Numbered from the stretch's first letter, positions 19,909-29,739 are shown. The stretch is 64,000 nt of DNA from Dyadobacter diqingensis (GCF_024220585.1 NZ_JAMXKF010000001.1:620001-684000), one strand, 5' to 3'. Numbers and translations: made by a program. Notes: generated from the letters alone by a model not told the origin.

Positions 19909-20736
19909 ATGAAAACACTACAAAATCACCTCATCCTTTTTGACGCTGAATGCCCTATGTGTCAATTGTATACGAAGGCCTTTGTTAATACCGGATTATT
20001 GGAAGAAAATGGAAGAACATCTTATCAGGAATATCCGCGTGAGGCGTGTCCAAGACTTGACTGGCAAAGAGCTGTCAATGAAATAGCTCTGATCAATCAG
20101 AAAACGGGAGAAGTATCTTATGGAATCGAAAGTCTTCTCAGAATTTGTGGTTCTGCTTTACCCGCTTTTCGGCCACTTTTCCGATTTAAACCTTTCATTT
20201 GGATCATGGCAAAACTTTACGCGTTTGTATCATACAATCGAAGAGTGATTATTCCCGCACCTGTTACGAGCCAAAGTTTCCAGTTTCAGCCAGGTTTTAA
20301 AAAACACTATCGAATGGCATATCTTATCATGAGTTGGCTCATAACCTCTTTCATTCTCTCTTCTTACGGAAAACAAATGTCTGAGATTCTGCCCAAAGCA
20401 CACATTTATCGGGAATTTATAGTTTGTGGAGGACAGATATTATTTCAGGCTATCATCATGTTCTTTTACAAAAGAGAAAAGATCTGGGATTATCTTGGAA
20501 ACCTAATGACTATTTCTCTTGGTGGCGCCCTTCTGTTATTACCTGTTTTGCTTTTAGGGCGCTGGATAAATCTGGGTACCGATTTGCATTTTATCTGGTT
20601 TCTTTCCGTTGTGACCCTGATGCTTTTTGAACACCTGCGCAGAACCAAGCTTTTACAGTTAGGTTATTTGATGACATTCACCTGGGTATTTTACCGGATC
20701 GTTATTCTGATTTTTCTTTTTTTAACAGCATTATGA
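19909..20736 (+). CDS. DCC-family (DUF393) thiol-disulfide protein with membrane tail
   Basis: This 275-residue protein opens with the DCC thioredoxin-like signature LFDAECPMCQLY, with Cys15 and Cys18 as the putative redox pair. The N-terminal domain runs to about residue 120. The C-terminal half holds four to five hydrophobic stretches (for example YLIMSWLITSFILSSYG and GGALLLLPVLLLGRWINLG), so it is anchored in the inner membrane. Members are thought to be thiol-disulfide oxidoreductases, but few have known substrates. It overlaps the next gene by 4 nt (ATGA), which implies translational coupling with the epimerase. Confidence 0.8.
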   Translation: MKTLQNHLILFDAECPMCQLYTKAFVNTGLLEENGRTSYQEYPREACPRLDWQRAVNEIALINQKTGEVSYGIESLLRICGSALPAFRPLFRFKPFIWIMAKLYAFVSYNRRVIIPAPVTSQSFQFQPGFKKHYRMAYLIMSWLITSFILSSYGKQMSEILPKAHIYREFIVCGGQILFQAIIMFFYKREKIWDYLGNLMTISLGGALLLLPVLLLGRWINLGTDLHFIWFLSVVTLMLFEHLRRTKLLQLGYLMTFTWVFYRIVILIFLFLTAL

Positions 20737-21659
20737 AATATAGAAAAATAATCCTCGCCGGAGGTAACGGTTACCTCGGCAATGTTTTAGTTGACTACTA
20801 TAAACCTTTCACGGAAGAGATTATAATTCTGAGCCGGTCTGGTAAGGGTGTAGACGGAAATGTGAAAACAATTCTTTGGGATGCCATTACATCCGGTGAA
20901 TGGGAAAACAATTTAGAGGGAGCGGACATGCTCATAAATCTTTGCGGCAAAAATGTCAATTGCCGATATACTGCTAAAAACCGAAAAGATATTATTGATT
21001 CGAGAGTAATCCCGACACAACTTCTTGGGAAAGCAATTGAAAAATCCAAAATACCGCCAAAGCTTTGGATCAACGTAACCTCAGCAACCATATACCGGCA
21101 TGCGGAAGATCGTCCGCAGGATGAACAGATGGGAGAAATTGGTTATGGTTTTTCAATTGATGTTTGCAGAAAATGGGAAGAAACATTCTTTCAGGCAAAT
21201 ACCCCATTTACCCGAAAAGTGGCATTACGAATGGGGATTGTCCTTGGCAATAGCGATGGAGTGTTTCCGCGGTTGCTGAATCTTGTAAAATTGGGTCTCG
21301 GCGGAAAGCAGGGAGATGGCCAACAATACGTTTCCTGGGTCCATGAACAAGATGCAGCGAAATGCACAGATTGGTTAATGCAGCAGCAAGATATCAATGG
21401 CATTGTTAACTGCACTGCACCTGAACCAGTTAAAAATACATATCTGATGAGCTGCATAAGAAAATATTACGGAATTCCCTTTGGATTACCCGCGCCTACC
21501 TGGCTTTTGGAAATAGGCGCTGTCATGATAGGCACCGAAACAGAATTGATCCTAAAGAGTCGTTGGGTAGTTCCAACACGCCTTGTTGAAAATCAGTACA
21601 AATTTATTTTCCCAAAACTGGAACACGCAGTAAAGGATATTTTAAGTATAAGAATTTGA
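20733..21659 (+). CDS. TIGR01777-type NAD(P)-binding epimerase (SDR superfamily)
   Basis: This 308-residue protein has an N-terminal Rossmann motif GGNGYLG at residues 10-16. It also has the family-typical LINLCGKNVNCRYTAKNR segment, INVTSATIYRH and a WVHEQD motif near residue 205. This is the extended-SDR YfcH/SDR39U1 group, annotated as sugar-nucleotide-epimerase-like. The classical YxxxK is altered here (FSIDVCRKWE region), as is common in this group. It is coupled by a 4-nt overlap to the DCC protein; the pairing of DCC and TIGR01777 genes recurs in Bacteroidota. Substrate unknown. Confidence 0.85.
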   Translation: MKYRKIILAGGNGYLGNVLVDYYKPFTEEIIILSRSGKGVDGNVKTILWDAITSGEWENNLEGADMLINLCGKNVNCRYTAKNRKDIIDSRVIPTQLLGKAIEKSKIPPKLWINVTSATIYRHAEDRPQDEQMGEIGYGFSIDVCRKWEETFFQANTPFTRKVALRMGIVLGNSDGVFPRLLNLVKLGLGGKQGDGQQYVSWVHEQDAAKCTDWLMQQQDINGIVNCTAPEPVKNTYLMSCIRKYYGIPFGLPAPTWLLEIGAVMIGTETELILKSRWVVPTRLVENQYKFIFPKLEHAVKDILSIRI

Positions 21660-21682
21660 TTATTAAAGTTAGCGTTATTTTG

Positions 21683-21732
21683 TAGCCTGAACCGAACCTC
21701 CGTGAACAATCATAAAAGTTCGGTTCAGGCTA
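21683..21732. terminator. Bidirectional terminator-like hairpin between convergent genes
   Basis: TAGCCTGAACCGAAC (21683-21697) pairs perfectly with GTTCGGTTCAGGCTA (21718-21732) around a 20-nt loop. It lies between the epimerase (plus) and DoxX (minus) stop codons. There is no strong T-run on either side. Confidence 0.6.
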
Positions 21733-21794
21733 TTAGGATTTACGTTAGCACGATTAATGTAAAACCAACCAGAGGCATCAAAAATTAGACCTTC

Positions 21795-22193
21795 TCAAAG
21801 ACCTATCCCAAACACCGGATGTATTTTGCGGAACAAGATGTAGGTAGTCAGCACCATAACGAAGGCCACGATGGGCGCTATACATTCTGACAAGCCGACC
21901 ACGCTGTATCCTGAGGTGAATGCAAAAATAATATCGAAAAAAAGTCCGGCAAAAACCCATTCTTTTAACCACAGAACTTTATTAGGAATCAATAACACCA
22001 GAACACCTGCCAGCTTCGCTATACCCAGCACGATGATAAAATGAGGAGGATAACCAAGTGCTATTGTTTTATCCCACACGACAGGATTTTTTGTGATTTC
22101 AAAAAAACCGCTGGCCGTAAACCACAATGAAGTAAGTAAAATACCAATCCAGTAAGCAATTTGTTGTGTTTTTTGCGATTGTACCGTTGTCAT
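21795..22193 (-). CDS. DoxX-like integral membrane protein
   Basis: This 132-residue protein has four hydrophobic helices: IAYWIGILLTSLWFTASG, FIIVLGIAKLAGVLVLLI, WVFAGLFFDIIFAFTSG and IAPIVAFVMVLTTYILF. The pattern fits the DoxX-like family, including the conserved G-AKL segment in helix 2. Members sit in the inner membrane and are linked to quinone or thiol-redox stress; biochemical function is generally unproven. On the minus strand, CACCTTTG (22226-22233 on plus) is a near-match -7 box 33 nt upstream of the ATG. It is a single-gene unit. Confidence 0.8.
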   Translation of the reverse strand: MTTVQSQKTQQIAYWIGILLTSLWFTASGFFEITKNPVVWDKTIALGYPPHFIIVLGIAKLAGVLVLLIPNKVLWLKEWVFAGLFFDIIFAFTSGYSVVGLSECIAPIVAFVMVLTTYILFRKIHPVFGIGL

Positions 22194-22753
22194 AACTAAT
22201 GTTGTTTATAGTGTTTTAACTGGTGCAAAGGTGCGTTACCCGCAAGAAAACCGTTAGTCTGAAAGGGTGGAAGTGGACAAGAAGGGAGGCAAATAAGGCA
22301 ATCCGGGGCCTGAAACAGTTTATTGCTTCAAAATCATCATATCCACAAAGATATTTAACCTCACAGACAACAAACAAAATAAACCACCCCTTCCCTTTAT
22401 CCGGCCGTAATCGTCCAATCTGCACCTGGGTTCTTAAAAATTTCCCTGCTGTCATTCTCAGGTTTAAAAATGTCGGTTTCCATACCCATTTCGTCCACTT
22501 TAAGTATTTGTCAGTTCTGCCGGGGACAACCCAGAGATAGTTTTGACAAAAATCTAAAACTTAAAACTGATGAAAAACAAACACCACCGAATCCGCGCCC
22601 ATGACTTTCCTCACAGGGTTACTTTCAAATCATCGATGCCGGACAGAAATCTTTATACAGGAATCTGACCCGGTCAAAATTATTCTTAAACATATCTTTA
22701 AAACCGCCTGAAAGAAGTCAATGTCTTCATATGGCCATTCAAAAATCTCAACA
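22194..22753. other. Intergenic region upstream of the hydrolase gene
   Basis: About 560 bases separate divergent DoxX and hydrolase genes. I see no convincing gene. Apparent open frames here lack family features or plausible starts. No hairpin or repeat of note was found. Confidence 0.5.
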
Positions 22754-23674
22754 ATGAAACATATTGCATTATTAGCCATGCTGGCTGCCGCCACTATCTC
22801 GTGCAAGGATGATGTAACTCCTGCACAAACCGAGACAACAGTCGAATATCATCAGACAGCAGCCACTCAATTTATCGAAACAGGAGGAAGCAAGTATGCT
22901 TACCGCGTTCTGGGCACGCAAAGCGACATCCCGCTGATCCTGTTGTCATCATTAGGAAGTTCAATGGATGACTGGGATCCAGCAATTACGAACGGGCTTG
23001 CACAAAAACACAAGGTCATAATCTTTGACAATAAAGGCGTCGGTTCTTCAACCGGGAAAACCCCGAATAATATTGCCGATATGGCCAAAGATGCGGTCAG
23101 TTTTATCAAGGCGTTGGGTTACAACAAGGTTAACTTAGCAGGATTTTCAATGGGAAGTTTTGTCATTCAACAAATAGCCCTTACAGAACCGACGCTGATC
23201 AACAAGATCATACTCACCGGAACCGGCCCAAAAGGAAGTGAAGGATTGATAAACCTGCCCAATTTGCTCGCCGCTACTGTTAACCTAAGCGCTGAGGATG
23301 CATTTTTATATTTTGGATTTACAAAATCCACCGAAAGCAAAAACGCAGGAAAACTATCTTACCAGAGAATTCAAAAACGAAATATAAACCGGGATTTACC
23401 CCTAAGCAGTGAGAGTGGCACGGCGCAACTGGGAGCAGTTTTGGCCTGGGCACAACCCTACCCGAACGCACTCAACGAGCTTAAAACCATTACACAACCG
23501 ACATTGATCGTTCAAGGAGAAAACGATATCCCCGTTCCTCAGGTCAATGCGGTTAATATGTCAAAGAATATTCCAAAAGCCAATCTGGTTATCTACCCTG
23601 ACGCTGGTCACGCAGCCATATTCCAGAAACCCGATCTGTTTGTGCAGCAAGCGAGTGAGTTTTTAGACAAATAA
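22754..23674 (+). CDS. Alpha/beta hydrolase lipoprotein
   Basis: This 306-residue protein starts at the ATG at 22754, because MKHIALLAMLAAATISC is a lipoprotein signal with Cys at the lipobox; an earlier ATG at 22721 would add 11 residues before it. The alpha/beta-hydrolase core shows FDNKGVGSSTG, the nucleophile elbow GFSMGSF, an acid region ENDIPVP and the catalytic His in DAGHAAIF. It should be lipid-anchored facing the periplasm or cell surface. Substrate is unknown; the family includes esterases, haloperoxidase-like enzymes and lactonases. It is monocistronic, with a terminator directly behind it. Confidence 0.88.
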   Translation: MKHIALLAMLAAATISCKDDVTPAQTETTVEYHQTAATQFIETGGSKYAYRVLGTQSDIPLILLSSLGSSMDDWDPAITNGLAQKHKVIIFDNKGVGSSTGKTPNNIADMAKDAVSFIKALGYNKVNLAGFSMGSFVIQQIALTEPTLINKIILTGTGPKGSEGLINLPNLLAATVNLSAEDAFLYFGFTKSTESKNAGKLSYQRIQKRNINRDLPLSSESGTAQLGAVLAWAQPYPNALNELKTITQPTLIVQGENDIPVPQVNAVNMSKNIPKANLVIYPDAGHAAIFQKPDLFVQQASEFLDK

Positions 23675-23678
23675 ATTC

Positions 23679-23716
23679 CAAAGCCCCTCCGTGCAACAAA
23701 GTATGGAGGGGCTTTG
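23679..23716 (+). terminator. Intrinsic terminator after the hydrolase gene
   Basis: CAAAGCCCCTCC (23679-23690) pairs perfectly with GGAGGGGCTTTG (23705-23716) around a 14-nt loop, 5 nt after the stop codon. Confidence 0.85.
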
Positions 23717-23979
23717 ACTTTGCTACATAATTTCAGAATAATTATTAGCTAAAAATCAGGCCTCATTTGACGATTTTAGGACTTCTACTCCTGAGCAACG
23801 CTAGCTGGATTTATGTCAGACACGGCCGGACCTGATGCAACGGATTCCGCAATATCAACTGGCAAATTATCTTGGAATAAAACCGCAGTCATTAAGTCAT
23901 ATCCGACAAAGGTTAGTCGATCATTCGAAGTGAATTTTTGATTTTTGCCCGTTGTATAGATTGTGGTACAAGCACGAAA

Positions 23980-24044
23980 CGTTTCTACGGAACGTAACTC
24001 CGTTTCTTCAACCCGTGCTACCCACCAAGCGTCCCACAGGGACG
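23980..24044 (-). repeat. REP-like palindrome pair, unit C (inverted)
   Basis: The hairpins CGTTTCTACGGAACG (23980-23994) and CGTCCCACAGGGACG (24030-24044) are in the reverse order of units A and B. The linker also matches theirs when read on the minus strand (GGTAGCA after the CCC hairpin, GTTTCGTG after the TTCC hairpin). An open frame at 23785-24078 runs through this unit and is probably not a gene. Confidence 0.65.
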
Positions 24045-24252
24045 TTATGTTAGCAAAAATCCACTTGAACTCCATCAATCATTCATCCCACGAAATATTT
24101 CGTCGACGGTAAATTACATCAAACACCTCCCCACGAACACGCCTCCATCCACACACCCATTACTCGTCGCACACAACATTTTATCAATAAAATTACATAG
24201 AGCACATTCCACCCGAAACATCACTCCTTTCCGTCCGCTCACGCTCATTCCT

Positions 24253-24330
24253 CGTCCCGAAGGGACGTTTCGTCGGTAGCAAACAAAACCTAGTCACGAT
24301 CAAAGTCGTTCCGTAGGAACGTTTCGTGAA
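24253..24330 (+). repeat. REP-like palindrome pair, unit A
   Basis: CGTCCCGAAGGGACG (24253-24267) and CGTTCCGTAGGAACG (24307-24321) are two short hairpins about 40 nt apart. They are followed by TTTCGTCGGTAGCA and TTTCGTG respectively. The same pair and linker recur in units B and C, so this is a dispersed intergenic repeat and not coding sequence. Confidence 0.7.
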
Positions 24331-24554
24331 ATGCAACAAAAAAACATCTCCCCGCAAACCATTACACACCTCACCACCAGAATCCTTGTTTTAGATGAAT
24401 AGCGCCAGGTGGGAGCGTTAATACACCAGATTAAAATTCCATCCCTCATTCGCACTATCGATGGAAAACTATTGCAAACAAATTTCTCCGAAATCTATCG
24501 GCATCCAGCACACACCCTAAAAATTTCCCTATCCACACACACCCTCTCATCCGT

Positions 24555-24629
24555 CGTCCCAAAGGGACGTCTCGTCGGTAGCAAAACAGGGCTAGGCGCC
24601 ATCAAAGTCGTTCCGAAGGAACGTTTCAA
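24555..24629 (+). repeat. REP-like palindrome pair, unit B
   Basis: CGTCCCAAAGGGACG (24555-24569) and CGTTCCGAAGGAACG (24609-24623) share the linker words CTCGTCGGTAGCAAAAC and ATCAAAGT with unit A. Loop bases differ while stems are kept, which points to selection or copying of the hairpins. Confidence 0.7.
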
Positions 24630-24655
24630 AAGACAACCTGATTCACTTTTTTAAC

Positions 24656-25204
24656 TTAGTGAACGAATCTGAGTCTACACCCACCATAACTTTGCCGTTA
24701 AACTAAAGATCAAACTTATTCTCTACTGGACTATCCATGACAATTTCCCCTCTTTATGCTCTACGAGCGTTACTTATGGAAAGGCTTGTACACAACATTA
24801 CACGCAGACGGATTTCGACAAAAATACCGGAACGAAGAGAATGAAAAAGTACAAAACGGATTTCCATTATTCACTGCGCTGAGAATTGGCTAGCATGTAA
24901 AATTATTCAAAAACAGATTCTTTATTGAACCTTCCGTCGCTTGCACGTACTGGCCAATCAACACAAACGTTCCCGCTTTGTTTGCCAAGTTCGAAAATAA
25001 ACGGCCAAATTATTTCCTATTTGAGCCGGGATTTCATTTTGAAATTTTAACTCTTAAATTGATCAAAAGGAGAATCCCTGATTGTGTTTAGGTGGATAAA
25101 GTCTGTTTTTTTCCTTTACACCTCTGCTTTTAGTTTTTTATTCTCTTTAAAAAAGTCCAGTTTTTCCATAGCGGGGGTTCTTTAACTAACAAATATGTCT
25201 CAAA
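24656..25204. other. Gene-poor stretch before the SWIM gene
   Basis: About 550 bases hold no recognised gene. An exact TAnnTTTG box (TAACTTTG, 24687-24694) precedes a 45-codon open frame at 24756-24893, listed with low confidence. The rest lacks notable structure. Confidence 0.45.
24756..24893 (+). CDS. Possible 45-residue small protein or gene remnant
   Basis: ATG at 24756 to TAG at 24893 encodes 45 residues (start MLYERYLWKGLYTTLHADGF) with protein-like composition: aromatic, charged and few rare residues. A perfect TAnnTTTG box lies about 62 nt upstream. There is no recognisable family, no Shine-Dalgarno and no neighbour that depends on it. It could equally be the eroded end of an older gene. 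Confidence 0.25.
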   Translation: MLYERYLWKGLYTTLHADGFRQKYRNEENEKVQNGFPLFTALRIG

Positions 25205-26533
25205 TCAGATAATCATTTTCACTGCCAGAATATGTTTGCAAACACCTCTTTTCCCCTGGTACGACGTATACCATTCACAGGTACATCTGGCATTATCATT
25301 GACAATAACAACTTTGTGAAAAACCCCAGCCCCTTTGACTTTTGCTTCTACATAATCAGGTCTTTGTTGAAGTATCTCAATATCTTCATTGTCAATTAAT
25401 TTTTTTGCATTTTTCAACCTGGGATTGAGACTTACTATTCGCTCTGTTTTAAAAGGCAATCTCCTGTAAAAATGCTGGTTTTCCCGCAAATCAAAGCCTA
25501 ATAAGCCCATAGAGGACAAACTCGCAGTTAACGTATCCATTGTAGAAAAAGCAACGTCATTTTCTATTGAAAGTAAAGTCGGATCAAATACTTCATTGGC
25601 TTTTAGTAAACTATTTAAGCCATAAATATATCCGTCAGGAAGCTGTTCAACCATATTTTCAAGTACTTTCCCTTCTCCTGAAAAACCTCTGGCGGCATTT
25701 GGCGAAAATGCCATCATCAAATTCATTTTCCCGAAATTAGCTACTAACGCACACGTCTCCTGATCAGCAGATTGATATATTTCCAGACTATCAACCAATG
25801 GCAATAGACCATCCAACAATCTTAATCGATGCGCCCCTCCTATTCGCACAGATCCGCCAAGTGCCCATGGTGAAAACATAAATTTTCCGGCCCTGTATGT
25901 TATATAGAAATCCCCCTTGGCGACACCCTTGGGAATTGCCTGAAAAAGCTGAATGGTCTGGAGTTTGTTTAAGTCAAAAACCTTCTGCATATCAGCAAGA
26001 TAAAGCTGAACGCTGGCTAATCCTTTGATCCATCGCGGTGGCAATGTTATTTTTTTCTCAATAACTTTTTTCTTTTCAGTGGCAATCCTCACATCATTTT
26101 GCCCTACCGCCAAAACAACCTTTTCACTTCGTTGAATTGCATTAAGTGCATTAAGCATGGGCTCATTAAAGTCCACATTGGTGGTACCACTTGCAATAAA
26201 TTCCCCATCGACAGATTCTGGCTTCATGTCCAGCCGCACATAAACGCCATTACATGAAGAAAATCCTTCAAAACGAAGTCTCTCAGCACCGGCAGAAATA
26301 ATGGGATCTCTCAGATGAGCCGGAATCGGGCCAAAACTCGAACGGACTACTTTTGCAATTGTTGTCCAGCATTTTGCTGTTAAATAAGGATCGACCAGGC
26401 TCCCCCAGAAAAAACATGGAATATTATTTACGTCTTCAATTTCGGCCTGATGCTCTAATACAACTTTGTTAACTCCCCGTTCCTTTTGCAGTACGGAGAT
26501 ATTTTTATAACCATATTCTAAATCTTCGGACAT
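25205..26533 (-). CDS. SWIM zinc-finger protein
   Basis: This 442-residue protein ends in a SWIM finger: Cys417-x-Cys419 ... Cys432-x-His434 (CTCEWY ... GVCKH). The roughly 400 residues before it have no motif I recognise. SWIM fingers bind nucleic acid or protein. The start lies 11 nt after the stop of the WGR gene, so both are one minus-strand operon with the WYL regulator further upstream. A WGR-plus-SWIM gene pair also exists in the E. coli yeh/molR region, which suggests a conserved functional partnership. A role with the divergent RtcB/Ro unit is inference. Confidence 0.75.
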   Translation of the reverse strand: MSEDLEYGYKNISVLQKERGVNKVVLEHQAEIEDVNNIPCFFWGSLVDPYLTAKCWTTIAKVVRSSFGPIPAHLRDPIISAGAERLRFEGFSSCNGVYVRLDMKPESVDGEFIASGTTNVDFNEPMLNALNAIQRSEKVVLAVGQNDVRIATEKKKVIEKKITLPPRWIKGLASVQLYLADMQKVFDLNKLQTIQLFQAIPKGVAKGDFYITYRAGKFMFSPWALGGSVRIGGAHRLRLLDGLLPLVDSLEIYQSADQETCALVANFGKMNLMMAFSPNAARGFSGEGKVLENMVEQLPDGYIYGLNSLLKANEVFDPTLLSIENDVAFSTMDTLTASLSSMGLLGFDLRENQHFYRRLPFKTERIVSLNPRLKNAKKLIDNEDIEILQQRPDYVEAKVKGAGVFHKVVIVNDNARCTCEWYTSYQGKRGVCKHILAVKMII

Positions 26534-26544
26534 CGCTATACGGG

Positions 26545-29500
26545 TTAAATACTTTGAATTTGCCTTAAAACGGGTCTTATCGCATTATAGTCTTTCCAAG
26601 CCAGAAAGCTCTCCAAGACCCGATCGTCAGGTTTTGATCTGGTTTTCATTAGTAAATCAAGATAAAGTTCCAGTAACCTTTTAAAATTCACCGGCAGCTT
26701 ATCTTTCCCGGCAAAATTCAAAATAACAGCATCCAATAGTATGATTATGGCGGAATTATGTAGAGAGGAAACATCTCTGATTATTGAAAGAACATCTGTA
26801 AAACGCTGAACAGGACCGTAATTTTCGGAAATCAGGTATGCCACTTTCTCACCCAACGCTGTAACATCAATTTTTCTGTACTTAATCAGATAAATCAATA
26901 TTTCGGAAGCATAGGATCTTGTTTTTGAATTTTTACAAAACATGGAACAGGCTAAAACGAGCAGAGAAGTTTCTGTAAAAATAAACTCCGGCTGAGCAGA
27001 CACGTACAGAAATCCATTCAACTCCTCCGACCCGCTTTCTGTATTTTTACAACTGGATTTCAAGAGCATCGTTGCTAATGCCTGGTCGTTTTGCGGCATC
27101 AGGCTATGCCAGTACAAGACATCGCCATGCGATAACAAAAAGCCATAATAATAATTACTTTTCCGCTCATAAACATCCAGGCTATACAGCAAGTTGTGAG
27201 GCGTTGACAGTTCTGATTGTGGAAGTGTCACCGACAATTCTCTAAACTCATAGTGCTGTATTTCCTGGGTCAAATAGTTTTTATACTCATTGCGTTTTGT
27301 TACAAGCTTAGCGTCCGGTACAAACGGGTGAGAAACATTGGGAAGATTTACCAGAGAGGTACCGTCAAATGCAGTAAATTTCCTGTCCGGATAAAATGTA
27401 CGCGCGGCGACTGCCCAAATCGCCTGATTTTTTAACTTTTCAGACTTTGAAATAGAAAATATTTTGCTAAAAAAGGTGTCTTGTTTTAGTTCAATATGAT
27501 CACTCCCCCCTAATGCAAACGTCATCAGACGAGCCTTATCTTTTTCGAGATTTTTGCAAAGTTGCAAAGCTTCCTCGGTATTTTCCCGTGGCATCCGGCT
27601 GATAGCTATGGTAAAGTCAAGTGGATCAGCTTCCCATCCAACATTTTGATATTCCAGTAAACGTTGCACCAAAACTACCGGATCAACCCAATGAGGAGTA
27701 TGGGTTGGAAAAGACAATAACGGCAAAACCGATTTTGCTGTAATTTTTCTTTGTGCTTCAAACAGAATTTCTTTTGTCAAATTAATAACCTTCGAATCAC
27801 GATAACTTATGGGATCAGGGTTATATATACCATCCTTTCCTTCAATAATGTGCGCCAGCATTCCCGAAATTACGTTTTTATTGTTAGCCCCAAAATAGGT
27901 TTTTTGAAGCTGATTACTATAAACCCGCATTTGTTCCATGGCATCTGCCGGGAAAAGACTTTGCTGGGTAATAAAAGCGTTAACCAGCTTCTCCCCTTCA
28001 ATAACTTCCTGGGAGCTTATGAAAATGCCAAATTGAAAGAGAATTTCGTTCCAGTCTTTAAAAGGCACAACCTTTCTGTTATCTCTCAAAAATTGGTGTT
28101 TTTGTAATACAAATGAATAGTTTCCGTCCGGTTCCACAGTATCTGGAGTTTCAACCTTCAGAAATGCTCCTATCAATACTGCAACATTTCCCTGCATTTG
28201 CGGAAGATACATTTCAAGCTTTTCCGCGACAGAAGTATCAAGTTCACCACTTACTTTTTCGAAAGTCTTATAAGCTCTTTCCTGTAAAGTCAGATCCGCA
28301 ATTACAAACACATCCGCGACCAGATAGCTTATTTTCTGCTTAAACTCCGGTTGGGTTTTAATTATTTTATCAAAAATTCCAAGTAACGTCCTGATCCCTC
28401 CTTTACAATCCCCACGCATCATGACTGGTTCAACCCAGTCAAAAAAATCTTGCAAATTGAAGTCCTTCTCCTGACAAATATTTTTGATTACATCAATTCC
28501 AAAATTTACAACAGCATTCAAGGGCGAGTGAAGGAAGTGAAAAATTATATTTTGGAAAAGTAACAATTCTTCGACAGTTGGTTTTGCGTCGGCAAACCTT
28601 TTCCTGAAAAAAGAACGCAGATTAGAATTCCATTCTTTGGTTTGAATCAGCAGACAATTCTCAATATAGAATAGCCTGTCTATTTTGTTTTCGTTTAACA
28701 ATCTGTTAAAAACGATCTCCCAAAGAACCAGACCATTGTATTTATTCGTTGCCGGATCTTCGAAGGATTGATTTTGTAACGATGTCTCGTAGTTAAAAAG
28801 CTCGGGAATATCACGTATACAAGCCGTTTCATCATGAAGCAGGTATTTAATATAGTCCAACACCCCAGAATGAAACCCACGGTTCCATCCTTTGAACATC
28901 ACCATCGTTCTGGTAAAAAGCTCAGGATCACAAACAATAATCCCTTCCTTTTCGAGTAACCTGAGTGCCTCATAGGGCACAGAGAGCCATTCATTTTTCT
29001 TTACTTTGTCCAGCAGAAATGAGTTGATCCAGGATGGTTTTGCCCAAGTTATCAGGTCATAAACAGGTCTTTCCTCCAACCGGCCAAAACAATTAATCGC
29101 TTCATCCCAGGAAGCAATTTCCTTTTGATTAAACAAAGCAATAGCGCTGAGCACTATAATGTCTTTTTGTGCTTCGGTCGCTCTCATTCCCCACCTGCTT
29201 CCCGAAGTGAGCATATCTTTAATTACATTATCTTCTGTCAGATCAATATACGAAAGCCAGTACACCTTCGCTTTCCTGATATGTTTTTTTAATTCTGCGG
29301 TATGTCCTTTGGTTCTGTTTTTCAAAAACGGCAGAAGACCTGCGAGATTAGTTTCTTGGATCAGTTCCGTGTATTCGTTTAAAACCATTTGCAGATCAGA
29401 TTGTTTTGGACTGATCGGTTTCAACTCCTGAGGTTGTGCCTGCCCATCTTCCAAATAACCTTTCCTGATTTTTTCTGCAATTAATTTTTCGGCTTCAAGC

Positions 29501-29649
29501 AGGCACTTGTTGTCATCAATAAAAGTTTTCGTCTGGCTTTGTCCTGTTGTTCCATTTCTGCCATAAGTTACGGTAAAAGAAGGGCCTGAAACTTCTATTT
29601 CCCAGAATTTATCAGAGGATTCACTTGTGTATTCGAGATGTCTTTTCAT
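26545..29649 (-). CDS. WGR-domain protein with large helical repeat region
   Basis: This 1,034-residue protein begins with a WGR domain (residues 1 to about 70: FWEIEVSGPSFTVTYGRNG, then QTKTF and LIAEKIRKGY), a fold best known from PARPs and some bacterial proteins where it contacts nucleic acid ends. The remaining 950 or so residues are Leu-rich and mostly helical, like a HEAT-type solenoid, without a catalytic motif I can name. It is the middle gene of the WYL-WGR-SWIM operon. WGR at the head of a long helical protein resembles YehI of E. coli. I infer a scaffold or RNA/DNA-end sensor in the RNA-repair island. Confidence 0.75.
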   Translation of the reverse strand: MKRHLEYTSESSDKFWEIEVSGPSFTVTYGRNGTTGQSQTKTFIDDNKCLLEAEKLIAEKIRKGYLEDGQAQPQELKPISPKQSDLQMVLNEYTELIQETNLAGLLPFLKNRTKGHTAELKKHIRKAKVYWLSYIDLTEDNVIKDMLTSGSRWGMRATEAQKDIIVLSAIALFNQKEIASWDEAINCFGRLEERPVYDLITWAKPSWINSFLLDKVKKNEWLSVPYEALRLLEKEGIIVCDPELFTRTMVMFKGWNRGFHSGVLDYIKYLLHDETACIRDIPELFNYETSLQNQSFEDPATNKYNGLVLWEIVFNRLLNENKIDRLFYIENCLLIQTKEWNSNLRSFFRKRFADAKPTVEELLLFQNIIFHFLHSPLNAVVNFGIDVIKNICQEKDFNLQDFFDWVEPVMMRGDCKGGIRTLLGIFDKIIKTQPEFKQKISYLVADVFVIADLTLQERAYKTFEKVSGELDTSVAEKLEMYLPQMQGNVAVLIGAFLKVETPDTVEPDGNYSFVLQKHQFLRDNRKVVPFKDWNEILFQFGIFISSQEVIEGEKLVNAFITQQSLFPADAMEQMRVYSNQLQKTYFGANNKNVISGMLAHIIEGKDGIYNPDPISYRDSKVINLTKEILFEAQRKITAKSVLPLLSFPTHTPHWVDPVVLVQRLLEYQNVGWEADPLDFTIAISRMPRENTEEALQLCKNLEKDKARLMTFALGGSDHIELKQDTFFSKIFSISKSEKLKNQAIWAVAARTFYPDRKFTAFDGTSLVNLPNVSHPFVPDAKLVTKRNEYKNYLTQEIQHYEFRELSVTLPQSELSTPHNLLYSLDVYERKSNYYYGFLLSHGDVLYWHSLMPQNDQALATMLLKSSCKNTESGSEELNGFLYVSAQPEFIFTETSLLVLACSMFCKNSKTRSYASEILIYLIKYRKIDVTALGEKVAYLISENYGPVQRFTDVLSIIRDVSSLHNSAIIILLDAVILNFAGKDKLPVNFKRLLELYLDLLMKTRSKPDDRVLESFLAWKDYNAIRPVLRQIQSI

Positions 29650-29739
29650 GTAGAGGGTTTACAATTTTAACAAAGATTCCAACCGCCAACCCAGATTTGC
29701 AATCCGCATTTATCTGGCTCAGCGTTCACAACGCAATTC

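Noticed and set aside
22223-22540. 105-codon open frame and its antisense frame upstream of the hydrolase gene
   Set aside because: Low-complexity basic composition, no start signal, no recognisable family.
22569-22668. Short frame beginning ATGAAAAACAAACACC
   Set aside because: Only about 32 codons, with unlike-protein composition and no neighbour that supports it.
23785-24078. 97-codon open frame on the minus strand
   Set aside because: Its first half is translated REP-like repeat unit C, and no family feature or start signal supports it.
24409-24654. 81-codon open frame on the plus strand
   Set aside because: It runs through REP-like unit B (VPKGRLVGSKTG and VPKERF are translated hairpins).
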